DNA of 64,000 nucleotides from Brachybacterium sp036311905 (lineage in GTDB: Bacteria > Actinomycetota > Actinomycetes > Actinomycetales > Dermabacteraceae), in NCBI RefSeq assembly GCF_036311905.1, contig NZ_JAZDCH010000008.1, positions 61,183 to 125,182 of the forward strand, in the 5' to 3' direction. Below are positions 25,235 through 33,661 of the stretch, in pieces. A model generated the notes under the pieces. The model was given only the letters and a program-made list of their open reading frames with translations. It was not told the DNA's origin and made no database searches. A program made the translations under genes and the position numbers. Each line of letters opens with the position of its first letter. The first letter of the stretch is position 1.

Positions 25235-27508
25235 ATGACCACCCCGGATCACGCCACCACCGCGCCCACCCATCCGCTCCTGCGCGGCAGCGACGAGGTC
25301 GCCGCCCTGCCCGCTGCCGAGAAGATCGCGCTCACCGGCGGCCGAGACTTCTGGTACACCCACGGCGCGCCGAGCCTCGGCCTCGAGGCTGTGATGACCA
25401 GCGACGGCCCGCACGGCCTGCGCACCCAGAAGGCCGACGCCGACCACCTGGGCCTGCACGACTCCGTCCCCGCCACCTGCTTCCCGCCGGCCGTGGGCCT
25501 TTCCGCCTCGTGGAGCCGCGAGACCGCCGCCGCGGTCGCCGCCGCGATCGCCGAGGAGGCCATCGCCGAGGGCGTCTCGGTCGTGCTCGGCCCCGGCATG
25601 AACATCAAGCGCTCGCCCCTGTGCGGCCGCAACTTCGAGTACTTCTCCGAGGACCCTCACCTCGCGGGCGAGATGGCCGTCGCCTACGTGAACGGCATGC
25701 AGGACCGCGGCGTCGGCACCTCCGTGAAGCACTTCGCGCTGAACAACCAGGAGACCGACCGCATACGGGTGGACGTCTCCGTCGACGAGCGCACCCTGCA
25801 CGAGATCTACCTGCGCGCCTTCCGCGCCGTCGTCACCCGCGCCCAGCCGTGGACGATCATGTGCTCCTACAACTCGGTGCTCGGCACCCTCGTCTCCCAG
25901 AACCCCTTCCTGCTCTCCGAGGTGCTCCGCGAGCAGTGGGGCTTCGAGGGCCTGGTCGTCTCCGACTGGGGCGCCGTCGTGGACCGCCCCGCCGCCGTCG
26001 CCGCGGGCCTCGACCTGCAGATGCCTGCCGACCCCGGCGCCGAGCAGGCCCTCGCCGCCGCGCTCGAGGCCGGCGAGATCGACCCCGCGCACGTGGACCG
26101 CGCCGCGACCAAGGTGGTCGAGCTGCTGCGCCGGTCCGCCGCGGTCCGGTCCGAGGGCGCCACCTACGACGTCGACGCCCACCACCAGGTCGCCCTCGAG
26201 GCCGCCCGCCGCGCGATCGTGCTGCTGCGCAACGAGGACCAGCTGCTGCCGCTCGACCCCGAGACCGCGGCTGAGGGCGCCCTCGCCGTCATCGGCGACT
26301 TCGCGGCGACCCCGCGCTACCAGGGCGCCGGCTCCTCGCACGTGAACGCGCACCGCCTCTCCACCGCGCTCGACGCGATCCGCGAGTCCGCCGGCGATGT
26401 CCCCTTCGCCCGCGGCTTCGTCCCCGGCGGCGCCGCGAGCTCCACGGAGGACGACGTCCTGCGCGCCGAGGCCGTCGAGCTCGCCCGCAGCGCGGGCACC
26501 GTCGTGCTCTTCCTGGGCCTCGGCGAGGACGTCGAGTCCGAGGGCTACGACCGCACCGACATGGATCTGCCCGCCGCCCAGGAGCGGCTGCTCGAGGAGG
26601 TCCTCGCCGCGAACCCGCGCACCGTCGTGGTCCTCTCCAACGGCTCCGCGATCCGCCTCTCCGAGACGCTGCGCAGCGCCCCCGCCGTGCTCGAGGCATG
26701 GCTGCTCGGCCAGGCCGGCGGCGAGGCCACGGCCGACGTCCTCTTCGGCCGCGTCGCCCCCTCCGGCAAGCTCGCCGAGACCATCCCGCTGCGCCTCGAG
26801 GACGTCCCCGCCACGCCGTACTTCCCGGGCGAGCACGGCCGCGTCACCTACGGCGAGGGCCTCTTCGTCGGCTACCGCGGTCTCGACGCCCGCGGCACCG
26901 AGGTCGCCTTCCCCTTCGGCCACGGCCTCAGCTACACCACCTTCGAGTACGCCGACCTCGCCGTCTCCGCGCGCGACGGCGGCCTCGTCGCCGAGCTGAC
27001 CGTCACCAACACCGGCTCCCGCGAGGGCCGCGAGGTGGTCCAGGCCTACGTCTCCGTCCCCGGCAGCTCGATCGCCCGCGCCCCGCGCGAGCTCAAGGGC
27101 TTCGCCGACGTCACCCTCGCCCCCGGCGCGTCCGCCCGCGTGACCGTGGAGATGCCGGAGGCCGAGCTGCAGTACTGGGACGTCCGCGCCGGTCAGTGGG
27201 CCGTCGAAGGCGGCACGTACCGGGTCGAGATCGGGGCCTCGAGCCGTGACCTGCGCCTGGAGGCCGAGGCGGAGCTCGCCGGCACCGAGCCGCGGATCGA
27301 GGCCTCCTTCTCGACCACCCCGCTCGAGCTCGCCGCGATCCCCGGCGGCGCCGAGGCGCTGCACGACCTCGCCGGTCACCTCCCGTTCTTCCAGGATCCG
27401 GAGATGGCCAAGATGTTCGAGCAGATCCCCGTGGGCCGGCTCACCGGCTTCGGCGGCTTCTCCCGCGAGCAGATCCAGGAGTTCCTGGACCGCGTCAACG
27501 CGCTCTGA
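25235..27508 (+). CDS. GH3 family beta-glycosidase
   Basis: 757 residues, ATG after GAGGAG. Domain order is GH3 N-terminal barrel, GH3 C-terminal alpha/beta sandwich and a fibronectin III-like domain (from about residue 580, AFPFGHGLSYTTFEY). The nucleophile is Asp244 in VVSDWGAV; substrate-binding KHFALNNQE and RNFEYFSEDP are present. No signal peptide, so it hydrolyses imported oligosaccharides, probably beta-glucosides or beta-xylosides. A stem-loop terminator follows. The neighbouring LacI gene at 27576 converges on it and may regulate it. Confidence 0.93.
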   Translation: MTTPDHATTAPTHPLLRGSDEVAALPAAEKIALTGGRDFWYTHGAPSLGLEAVMTSDGPHGLRTQKADADHLGLHDSVPATCFPPAVGLSASWSRETAAAVAAAIAEEAIAEGVSVVLGPGMNIKRSPLCGRNFEYFSEDPHLAGEMAVAYVNGMQDRGVGTSVKHFALNNQETDRIRVDVSVDERTLHEIYLRAFRAVVTRAQPWTIMCSYNSVLGTLVSQNPFLLSEVLREQWGFEGLVVSDWGAVVDRPAAVAAGLDLQMPADPGAEQALAAALEAGEIDPAHVDRAATKVVELLRRSAAVRSEGATYDVDAHHQVALEAARRAIVLLRNEDQLLPLDPETAAEGALAVIGDFAATPRYQGAGSSHVNAHRLSTALDAIRESAGDVPFARGFVPGGAASSTEDDVLRAEAVELARSAGTVVLFLGLGEDVESEGYDRTDMDLPAAQERLLEEVLAANPRTVVVLSNGSAIRLSETLRSAPAVLEAWLLGQAGGEATADVLFGRVAPSGKLAETIPLRLEDVPATPYFPGEHGRVTYGEGLFVGYRGLDARGTEVAFPFGHGLSYTTFEYADLAVSARDGGLVAELTVTNTGSREGREVVQAYVSVPGSSIARAPRELKGFADVTLAPGASARVTVEMPEAELQYWDVRAGQWAVEGGTYRVEIGASSRDLRLEAEAELAGTEPRIEASFSTTPLELAAIPGGAEALHDLAGHLPFFQDPEMAKMFEQIPVGRLTGFGGFSREQIQEFLDRVNAL

Positions 27509-27515
27509 CGCCGAC

Positions 27516-27553
27516 GACGGAGGGGCCGCTCCTGCGGGAGCGGCCCCTCTGTC
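27516..27553. terminator. Bidirectional terminator between GH3 and LacI
   Basis: A long hairpin with arms at 27516-27532 and 27537-27553 (one mismatch in 17), loop TGCG. It starts 8 nt after the GH3 stop and serves both convergent genes. Confidence 0.8.
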
Positions 27554-27575
27554 ATGCGTGGGTGCGTGGGTCGGC

Positions 27576-28718
27576 TCAGGCGACGCCGGTCAGCGCCGTG
27601 GACTCGCCGAGCACCACGTCGCCGCGCACATGCACCTCGCGCGCGTCGTTCGTCCCGGGTGCCGAGTCGTCGTCGAGCGGCGCCGCCGTCGCGGCGGTCG
27701 TCGCCGCCCCGCGCGTCGCGTCGTCCGACTCCGCCGCACCGGCGCCCCGACCAGGCACGGACTCGAGCACCCACTCCGCGGCCTGGCGCGCCATCTCGGC
27801 GAGCGGCAGCGCGATCGTGGTGAGTGTCGGGTTCGCGTCGGCCGCGCCGGGCACGCCGCCGAAGCCGGCGACCGCGACCCTCTCGGGCACGTCGATCCCG
27901 CGGCGGCGCAGCTCGCCGAGCGCGCCGAGCGCCATGACGTCGGCCGGGGCGAAGACGCACAGCGGCCGCGGATCGGCCGCGCCCTCGCCCCCGAGGTGCT
28001 CCTCGATCCGCGCGGCGAGCCGGTGTCCGCCGGCGCGGGTCAGCTCCGCGGCCGTGCTGAGCTCCGGCTCGATCCCGGCCTCGGTGAGCGCGGCGACGAA
28101 GCCGCCCGTGCGGTCGCCGGCCGAGGGGATCCCGGCGATGCCCTCGACCACGGCGAAGCGCTGGTGGCCGTCGACGATCAGGGAGGTCGCCAGCTCGTGG
28201 GCGGCCGCGGCGTTGTCGGGGACGATCGTGCGGCCCACGCCGAGGGACTGCCCGAGCCCGACGACCTTCCCGCCGTTGCGCTCGAAGCCCTGCAGGAGGG
28301 TGCTGATCGCGGCGTCGGCCTCGGTGCCGTAGCGGTGCGAGCCGACCAGCACGAGCGCGTCGACCTGCTGGGCGATGAGGGCGCGCAGGGCGCGGATCTC
28401 GGTGTCGATCGCGCGGTCGGTCTGCGTGAGCAGCACCTGCGCCTGCGAGGCGAAGACCTGCTGCTGCACCTCGCGGGCGATGGTCGCGAAGTACGGGTCG
28501 GCGATGTCGTGGACCACGAGGCCGATGAGGCCCGAGCGGGAGCGGGCCAGGGCCTGCGCCTGGGCGTTCGGGACGTAGCCGAGCTTCTCCGCGGAGGCGC
28601 GGACCTTGTCGGCGACGGCCTTGCCGGGCACGCGGGCGGAGCCGTTGAGCACCCGCGAGGCGGTGGCCAGGGAGACCCCGGCGTCCTGGGCGACGTCGCT
28701 GAGGCGCACGGCGGGCAT
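27576..28718 (-). CDS. LacI family transcriptional regulator
   Basis: 380 residues. N-terminal HTH VRLSDVAQDAGVSLATASRV and hinge (NAQAQALARSRSGLIGLVV), followed by a sugar-binding sensor domain with VDALVLVGSHRYG and PERVAVAGFGGVPGAAD. A 40-residue Ala/Asp-rich tail segment before the C-terminus is extra for the family. It carries a GGGAAACGCTGTCCC palindrome in its own upstream region. It is the likely repressor of the operons headed by 20562 and 30650, both of which carry GGAAAGCG-type sites. Confidence 0.92.
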   Translation of the reverse strand: MPAVRLSDVAQDAGVSLATASRVLNGSARVPGKAVADKVRASAEKLGYVPNAQAQALARSRSGLIGLVVHDIADPYFATIAREVQQQVFASQAQVLLTQTDRAIDTEIRALRALIAQQVDALVLVGSHRYGTEADAAISTLLQGFERNGGKVVGLGQSLGVGRTIVPDNAAAAHELATSLIVDGHQRFAVVEGIAGIPSAGDRTGGFVAALTEAGIEPELSTAAELTRAGGHRLAARIEEHLGGEGAADPRPLCVFAPADVMALGALGELRRRGIDVPERVAVAGFGGVPGAADANPTLTTIALPLAEMARQAAEWVLESVPGRGAGAAESDDATRGAATTAATAAPLDDDSAPGTNDAREVHVRGDVVLGESTALTGVA

Positions 28719-28751
28719 CGGGTCTCCTTCTGCAGGTCCTGCGGGTGGGGT

Positions 28752-28766
28752 GGGAAACGCTGTCCC
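28752..28766. promoter_or_regulatory. Autoregulatory operator candidate of the LacI gene
   Basis: GGGAAACGCTGTCCC, a near-palindrome of LacI type, lies 34 bp upstream of the LacI start and just after the hydroxyacid dehydrogenase promoterless end region. Confidence 0.5.
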
Positions 28767-28818
28767 GCCCGGTCAGCTTAACGAGGCGGGTGCTCCCGGA
28801 GCGGGCCGGGAGGCTCGC

Positions 28819-29811
28819 TCAGGCCGTGAGATCCCTCCGATTCCCGTCCACCGGCCAGCGGGGCGGCTCTCCGGCGGCGAGCCGCCGGATCTCCTCGAGC
28901 GCGGCGCCGCCGAGACGGTGCAGTTCGTTGCCGAGGGAGCCGGCGATGTGCGGGGTGATCGTCGCGAGCGGCGCGTCCCACAGCGGGTCGTCCGCGGCGA
29001 GGTCGTCGTACACGTCGAGCACGGCGGCGAGCCGTCCCGCGACCACCTCGTCGCGCAGGGCGTCGAGGTCCACGAGGGCGGGCCGGGCGGTGTTGACGAA
29101 GGTGGTGCCGTCCCGCATCAGCGCGAGCAGCTCCTGGCTGACCATGCCGCGGGTCGAAGGGACGTCCGGGGCGTGCAGGCTCACCACGTCGCTGCGGGCG
29201 TACAGCTCCTCGGGCTCGACCTTCGTCGCGCCGAGCTCCGCGATCCGCTCCGCGCCGACGTACGGGTCGGTGATCAGCACCTCCACGTCGAAGCGCCGCA
29301 GATGCTCGGCGACCAGCACCCCGATGCGGGAGGCGCCGACGAGCCCGACCACCGCCCCGTGGTTCCCGATCCCGGGATCGGAGGCGGCGGCGTGCTCGGG
29401 GCGTCGCAGACGCCGGTAGCGCGCCTCCTGGGCGCGGGCCCGTTTTCCGGCGAGCAGGATGTGGGCGAGCGCGTACTCAGCGACGGGCACCGCGTTCGCC
29501 TCGGTCGCGGAGGTGACGGTGATCCCGCCGCGCTCCCACACGGCGTCGGGGACGGTGAAGCGGACGGTCCCGGCGGTGTGCACGATCGCGCGCAGCCGGG
29601 GGAGGCGGGTGAGAGCCGCGGCATCCACGGCGGGGGAGCCCCATCCGGTCACCAGCACCTCGACGGTCGCGAGCTCCGCATCGGGGACGGCGGTGAGGTC
29701 CGGCGCGGTGCGCTCGATGTCGATCTCCGCCAGACGGGCCAGCTCCTCGCGCTGACCAGGCGAGAACATGCGGTGCTGTAGCCCGGAGGGCATCGCGAGC
29801 AGCGCCCTCAT
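28819..29811 (-). CDS. D-2-hydroxyacid dehydrogenase (NAD-dependent)
   Basis: 330 residues, ATG at 29811 in an ATGA overlap with the upstream isomerase-like gene. The split Rossmann fold shows VVGLVGASRIGVLVAEHL (nucleotide binding; Gly-rich motif slightly altered from GxGxxG to GASRIG), VVSLHAPDVPSTRGMVSQELL, FVNTARPALVDLDAL and the catalytic His in ITPHIAGSLGNE. Closest in style to hydroxypyruvate or phosphoglycerate dehydrogenase-like enzymes. Paired with a sugar isomerase-like protein, it may act on a sugar acid such as an aldonate. Substrate inferred. Confidence 0.88.
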   Translation of the reverse strand: MRALLAMPSGLQHRMFSPGQREELARLAEIDIERTAPDLTAVPDAELATVEVLVTGWGSPAVDAAALTRLPRLRAIVHTAGTVRFTVPDAVWERGGITVTSATEANAVPVAEYALAHILLAGKRARAQEARYRRLRRPEHAAASDPGIGNHGAVVGLVGASRIGVLVAEHLRRFDVEVLITDPYVGAERIAELGATKVEPEELYARSDVVSLHAPDVPSTRGMVSQELLALMRDGTTFVNTARPALVDLDALRDEVVAGRLAAVLDVYDDLAADDPLWDAPLATITPHIAGSLGNELHRLGGAALEEIRRLAAGEPPRWPVDGNRRDLTA

Positions 29812-30650
29812 CGGGCCGGCTCCTCGGGGGTGGCGGCCGGCGGGGCGGCGGGGTCTGCCGGCCGCTCCGACGCCGCCCGGCGCTTCCCGGCGGCGATCAG
29901 GCCGCGCAGGGTCTCCGCCTCGCGGGCGAGCACCTCGGGGTCGTCCCCCGGCACGAACTCGAGCAGGGCGTCGCGGGGCGAACCTTCGGCGGCGAGGATT
30001 CCGAAGACCTGCTCCCACAGCTCGCCCCGCTCGGCGAGGGGGAGGCGCTCGGAGCCCGGCCACCAGGAGAAGACGTGGATCGTCGAGGCGTGGGGGAGTG
30101 TCGCGCGGAGCGTCGCGAGGGCGTCCGCATCCGGCATGTCCTGGTGCGGCTGCCAGTACGAGAGCACGTTCTCCCGGCCCACCTCGTCGAGCAGGGCGAG
30201 GGTCGAGCCGATCTCGTCGGTCAGGGTGCGGCCATGGAACTCGAGGCCGACCTCCACCCCGGCCTCCCCGGCCCGGTCCGCGAAGGCGCGCACGCGAGCG
30301 GCGATCCGGGCCCGCTCCTCGGGTGCGATGTCGGCCGATCCCTGGCTGCCCGCCCAGACCCGGATCCGCGGGGCGCCGAGCGCGACCGCCGAGGCGAGCA
30401 CCGCCTCCCCGTCGGCCCGCACCTGCTCCTCCTCGCCCTCGAAGCGCAGGTAGGAGCCGTAGGAGGCGACGTCGAGGAGGGCATTCTCGGTGAGCGCGCG
30501 GACCTCCTCGGCACGCCCCGGGTCGCCCGGCGGCACGTGCACGTCCCCCGCCCATTCGATGCGGGGCAGGCCCGCGCCGACGGTCAGGTCGACGATCTGC
30601 TCGGGCGACAGCGGGCGGAAGGTGACGGAGCAGAGCCCGGCGCGGATCAT
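29808..30650 (-). CDS. Sugar phosphate isomerase/epimerase-like TIM barrel protein
   Basis: 280 residues, ATG at 30650 after GGAGGG. Begins MIRAGLCSVTFRPLSPEQIV, typical of the AP-endonuclease-2/xylose-isomerase-like superfamily; metal-site strands include VGLEFHGRTLTDE (Glu/His), VLSYWQPHQDMPD and ALLEFVPGDDPE (Glu). A Pro/Ala-rich tail of about 20 residues ends the chain. First gene of a two-gene leftward operon under a GGAAAGCGATTGCACC operator. Probably interconverts the substrate of the following dehydrogenase. Confidence 0.85.
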   Translation of the reverse strand: MIRAGLCSVTFRPLSPEQIVDLTVGAGLPRIEWAGDVHVPPGDPGRAEEVRALTENALLDVASYGSYLRFEGEEEQVRADGEAVLASAVALGAPRIRVWAGSQGSADIAPEERARIAARVRAFADRAGEAGVEVGLEFHGRTLTDEIGSTLALLDEVGRENVLSYWQPHQDMPDADALATLRATLPHASTIHVFSWWPGSERLPLAERGELWEQVFGILAAEGSPRDALLEFVPGDDPEVLAREAETLRGLIAAGKRRAASERPADPAAPPAATPEEPAR

Positions 30651-30711
30651 GGGGATCCCTCCGTTCGAGGCGGCGACGCGACACCGGGGCGGAGCTCCGG
30701 ATCCGGTCGGT

Positions 30712-30727
30712 GGAAAGCGATTGCACC
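30712..30727. promoter_or_regulatory. LacI-type operator before the isomerase-dehydrogenase operon
   Basis: GGAAAGCGATTGCACC lies 62 bp upstream of the 30650 start and matches the two sites at 20382 and 20428. Confidence 0.6.
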
Positions 30728-30908
30728 GAGCGTAGCCCAGGGGTGGCGTCGCGGTGCGCGGTCCGGGGATGCCGCTCCGAGGGGTGCCCGGCCCTGGGGT
30801 GCCCTGGGAGGGACTGGCTCGTGCCACCCGCCGATGGTGGACTGAGGACCTCCCGCCTCCCGCCATCGCGCGCTCTGCATCTCCCGCCTCCCCGCTCTGC
30901 ATCTCCCG

Positions 30909-30974
30909 CCGCCCCGCCCTGCGTTCCCCACCGCCCCGCCCTGCGTTCCCCACCGCCCCGCCCTGCGTTCCCCC
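30909..30974. repeat. Three tandem 22-bp repeats upstream of the efflux gene
   Basis: Units at 30909-30930, 30931-30952 and 30953-30974 start CCGCCCCGCCCTGCG; only the last base differs. An 18-bp doublet starting CGCTCTGCATCTCC precedes them. The array ends 19 nt before the GTG start at 30994. The rest of the 30651-30993 gap shows no gene. Confidence 0.9.
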
Positions 30975-30993
30975 GAGGAAGAACCGCCCCGCC

Positions 30994-32229
30994 GTGACCA
31001 CCACGCTCCCCGCGCCCACCACCCCGGTCATCCCGAAGGTCCTGCCCTGGATCCTCCTGCTACTGACCGTCTTCGGCCCCATCTCGATGGACCTCTACCT
31101 GCCCGCGCTCCCGGCCCTCACCGCGGAGCTCGGCGCCGTCACGTCCGTCGCCCAGTTGACGGTGACCGCCTGCTTGCTCGGCCTCGCCTCCGGCCAGCTG
31201 CTCGCCGGACCCGCTTCCGACCAGTACGGACGCCGCCGCATCCTGCTCCTCGGCGTCGCCGCCTATGTCGTCTTCTCGACCCTCTGCGCGCTGAGCCCGA
31301 GCATCGAGCTGCTGATCGCGGCCCGCTACGTGCAGGGCCTCGCCGGCGGGGTCGGCGTGGTCATCGCCCAGGCCGCGGGCCGCGACCTCTTCGACGGCCG
31401 CGAGCTGATCCGCTTCTACGGCCGACTCGCCGTCGCCGGCCCCACCGCCGCGATCGTCGGTCCCCTGATCGGCGGGCTGCTGAACGTCTTCTTCGACTGG
31501 CGCGGGCTGTTCGGCTTCCTCGCCGTCGTCGGCGTGGTGCTGCTGATCCTCTCGGCGACCCTGTTCACCGAGACCCTGCCGCCCGAGCGGCGCAGCAGCG
31601 GCGGGCTCGGGCGCACCGGCGCCGACCTGCGGGTCCTGATCGCCGACCGCGTCTTCGTCGGCGCCGTCCTCACGCAGGGCTTCGTCTACGCCGCGATCTT
31701 CGCCTATCTCGCCGGCTCCACCTTCGTGCTCCAGGAGATCTACGGCCTGTCCCCGCAGGGATACGCCGCCGCCTTCGCCCTGAACTCCACCGGCGCGGTC
31801 CTCGGCGGCTGGACGGGCGGACGCCTCGCCGAGCGCTGGAACGTCCACGGCGCGCTGTTCGCGGGGATCGGCGTCACCGGGCTCGGCGCGCTGGGACTGC
31901 TGCTCGCAGGTCTCGCACCGATGCCGCTCGCCGTCGTCGTCGCCTCCCTGTTCCTGCTCGCGTGCGGCGCGCAGCTGGCGTCTCCGGCCGGCACCACCCT
32001 CGCCCTGCGGGAGTACCCGCAGATGGCGGGCACCGCCGGGTCGATCCTGGGCACCGCGCGCTTCGGCTTCGGCGCGATCTCGGCGCCCTTCGTCGGCATC
32101 GCCGGCTCGCTGAGCATCCTCCCGCTGGGCGTGATCACCACCGGCTGCGCCGTGCTCGCCGTGGCGGCCGGGCTGCTCACGCTGCGGCGTCGGCCCGCGC
32201 TCGTCGAGGAGCCGGTGGCCGCGGCCTGA
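30994..32229 (+). CDS. Bcr/CflA-type multidrug efflux MFS transporter
   Basis: GTG start at 30994 preceded by GAGGAAG; 411 residues, close to the usual 400. Twelve membrane segments, with the drug:H+ antiporter signatures of the Bcr/CflA subfamily: FGPISMDLYLPALPALTAEL at the start, GLASGQLLAGPASDQYGRR in loop 2-3, and YVQGLAGGVGVVIAQAAGRDLFDG in segment 5. It would export drugs or small metabolites from the cytoplasm. A tandem 22-bp repeat array lies immediately upstream and may affect expression. Confidence 0.92.
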   Translation: MTTTLPAPTTPVIPKVLPWILLLLTVFGPISMDLYLPALPALTAELGAVTSVAQLTVTACLLGLASGQLLAGPASDQYGRRRILLLGVAAYVVFSTLCALSPSIELLIAARYVQGLAGGVGVVIAQAAGRDLFDGRELIRFYGRLAVAGPTAAIVGPLIGGLLNVFFDWRGLFGFLAVVGVVLLILSATLFTETLPPERRSSGGLGRTGADLRVLIADRVFVGAVLTQGFVYAAIFAYLAGSTFVLQEIYGLSPQGYAAAFALNSTGAVLGGWTGGRLAERWNVHGALFAGIGVTGLGALGLLLAGLAPMPLAVVVASLFLLACGAQLASPAGTTLALREYPQMAGTAGSILGTARFGFGAISAPFVGIAGSLSILPLGVITTGCAVLAVAAGLLTLRRRPALVEEPVAAA

Positions 32230-32232
32230 TCC

Positions 32233-32256
32233 CCGCCGCTCCGGGTGGGGCGGCGG
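32233..32256. terminator. Hairpin between convergent efflux and YCII genes
   Basis: CCGCCGCTCC / GGGGCGGCGG with loop GGGT, starting 4 nt after the efflux stop. No T-run. Confidence 0.4.
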
Positions 32257-32305
32257 TCGGTGTCGGGTGGAGCGCGCCGCTTCAGGCGCCGGCCCGGAGG
32301 CCGCT

Positions 32306-32755
32306 TCAGGCGCCGGCCTGGCGGCGCTGTTCCTCCTCGGCGCGCCAGACCTTCTCCTTGGCCACGTACTCGTTGTCCTCGGAGACCAGGGCAGCGATCT
32401 CCTCGTCGGCGTGGATCCGGCGCACCTCGAGGGTCGTCCCGGGGCCCAGCGGGCAGCGGGTCGCCCACTGCTCGGCCTCGGCACGGTCCGCGACCTGGAT
32501 GATCCACCAGCCGTCGAAGCGCGATTCGGTGGTGCCGTAGGGGCCCGCGGTGACCGCGGGCGGGGTCTGCGAGAAGTCGACGAGGAAGTTCGCCTCGTCG
32601 GCGGCGTCGGCGAGACCTTCGCCGGCGACCATCGCCCCCGCCTCGATCAGCGCCTCGTTGAAGGCGCCCATGGCGTTGACGACCTCCTCGAAGTCGATCT
32701 CCTGGGACGCCTGCAGCGCGGCGTCGGTGGCACGCATGATCAGCATGTACTTCAT
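32306..32755 (-). CDS. YCII-related (YciI-like) protein
   Basis: 149 residues, starting MKYMLIMRATDAAL. The ferredoxin-like YCII fold is recognisable by FNEALIEAGAMVAGEGL, TAGPYGTTESRFDGWWIIQV and EAEQWATRCPLGPGTTLEVR, the usual pattern of PhnB/YciI-type proteins encoded near sigma factor genes. No such sigma factor is adjacent here. A short charged C-terminal helix (YVAKEKVWRAEEEQRRQ) is added. Function unknown. Confidence 0.88.
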   Translation of the reverse strand: MKYMLIMRATDAALQASQEIDFEEVVNAMGAFNEALIEAGAMVAGEGLADAADEANFLVDFSQTPPAVTAGPYGTTESRFDGWWIIQVADRAEAEQWATRCPLGPGTTLEVRRIHADEEIAALVSEDNEYVAKEKVWRAEEEQRRQAGA

Positions 32756-32829
32756 GGGGTCCCTCCCGGGGGCTCGAGGGCGCTCAGCCTACGGCCGACG
32801 GGGCCCGTTCCCCAGGGGGTCCCGGAGGT

Positions 32830-32874
32830 CCTGCCGGTCGCGCCCCGGCCCCGAGCAAGGACGCGACCGGCAGG
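32830..32874 (-). terminator. Hairpin after the FMN reductase gene
   Basis: A perfect 13-bp stem, CCTGCCGGTCGCG (32830-32842) with CGCGACCGGCAGG (32862-32874), separated by 19 nt, follows the leftward FMN reductase gene. Confidence 0.5.
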
Positions 32875-32902
32875 GGATCAGAAGGGCAGCGGATCGACCA
32901 GG

Positions 32903-33661
32903 TCAGCCGCGGCGCAGCAGCTGGCCCATCGGCACGAAGTCCGAGAACTCGGCGTCGAGCGCGGGGCGGGCGGGCTCGCCCGTCGGGACGGAGCCGTCGT
33001 CGGCCGGGGTGGAGTCGGCACCGGAGTCGCCGTCGGCCGGCTGCGCGCCCGCGCCGTCACCTGCGGTGTCGGCACCCGCGGCGACCCCGCGACGAGCCCG
33101 CAGCATCGTCGCGAGCTCGGCCGCGGCCCGGCGCACCCGCACTGCGAGCGGCTGCGCGTCGGCCTGGTGCTCGGTGTCGGCACCGAAGTCGGCCGACGCT
33201 GCGAACACCGAGGTGGGGACCAGGTCCGCCTTCAGATAGCCGAACATCGGGCGGAGCGCGTAGTCGATCGCGAGGGAGTGGCGGGCGGTGCCGGCGGCCG
33301 CGCCGAGCAGCACCGGCTTGTCCGCCCACAGTGCGGTGTCGAGGACGTCGACGAACATCTTGAACAGCCCCGCGGGGCCGACGTTGAAGATCGGCGTGAC
33401 CGCCACGATCGCGTCGGCCGCACGGACCTGCTCGATCACCATCGCGAGGCGCTCGCTGGGGAAGCGGGTCAGCAGTGCATCGATGAGATCGTGGGCGTAC
33501 TCGCGCAGCTCCACGGTGCTCACCTCGACCTGCGTCCCGTCGGCGCCGAGGGCGGCGGCAGTCTCGCGGGTCAGCTGGTCGGCGAGCATGCGGGTGGAGC
33601 TGGGGGTGGAGAGCCCGGAGGAGAGGGCCAGGATCCGGAAGGTCGCGGTGTGAACCGTCAT
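32903..33661 (-). CDS. NADPH-dependent FMN reductase (CE1759-like)
   Basis: I chose the ATG at 33661, which shares one base with the TGA of the LLM gene (TGATG); an in-frame GTG lies one codon earlier. 252 residues. Flavodoxin-like fold with ILALSSGLSTPSSTRMLADQL (phosphate-binding loop), AIVAVTPIFNVGPAGLFKMFVDVL and KPVLLGAAAGTARHSLAIDY. A 40-residue Asp/Gly/Ala-rich linker near the C-terminus is unusual. It probably supplies reduced flavin to the coupled monooxygenase. Confidence 0.9.
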   Translation of the reverse strand: MTVHTATFRILALSSGLSTPSSTRMLADQLTRETAAALGADGTQVEVSTVELREYAHDLIDALLTRFPSERLAMVIEQVRAADAIVAVTPIFNVGPAGLFKMFVDVLDTALWADKPVLLGAAAGTARHSLAIDYALRPMFGYLKADLVPTSVFAASADFGADTEHQADAQPLAVRVRRAAAELATMLRARRGVAAGADTAGDGAGAQPADGDSGADSTPADDGSVPTGEPARPALDAEFSDFVPMGQLLRRG

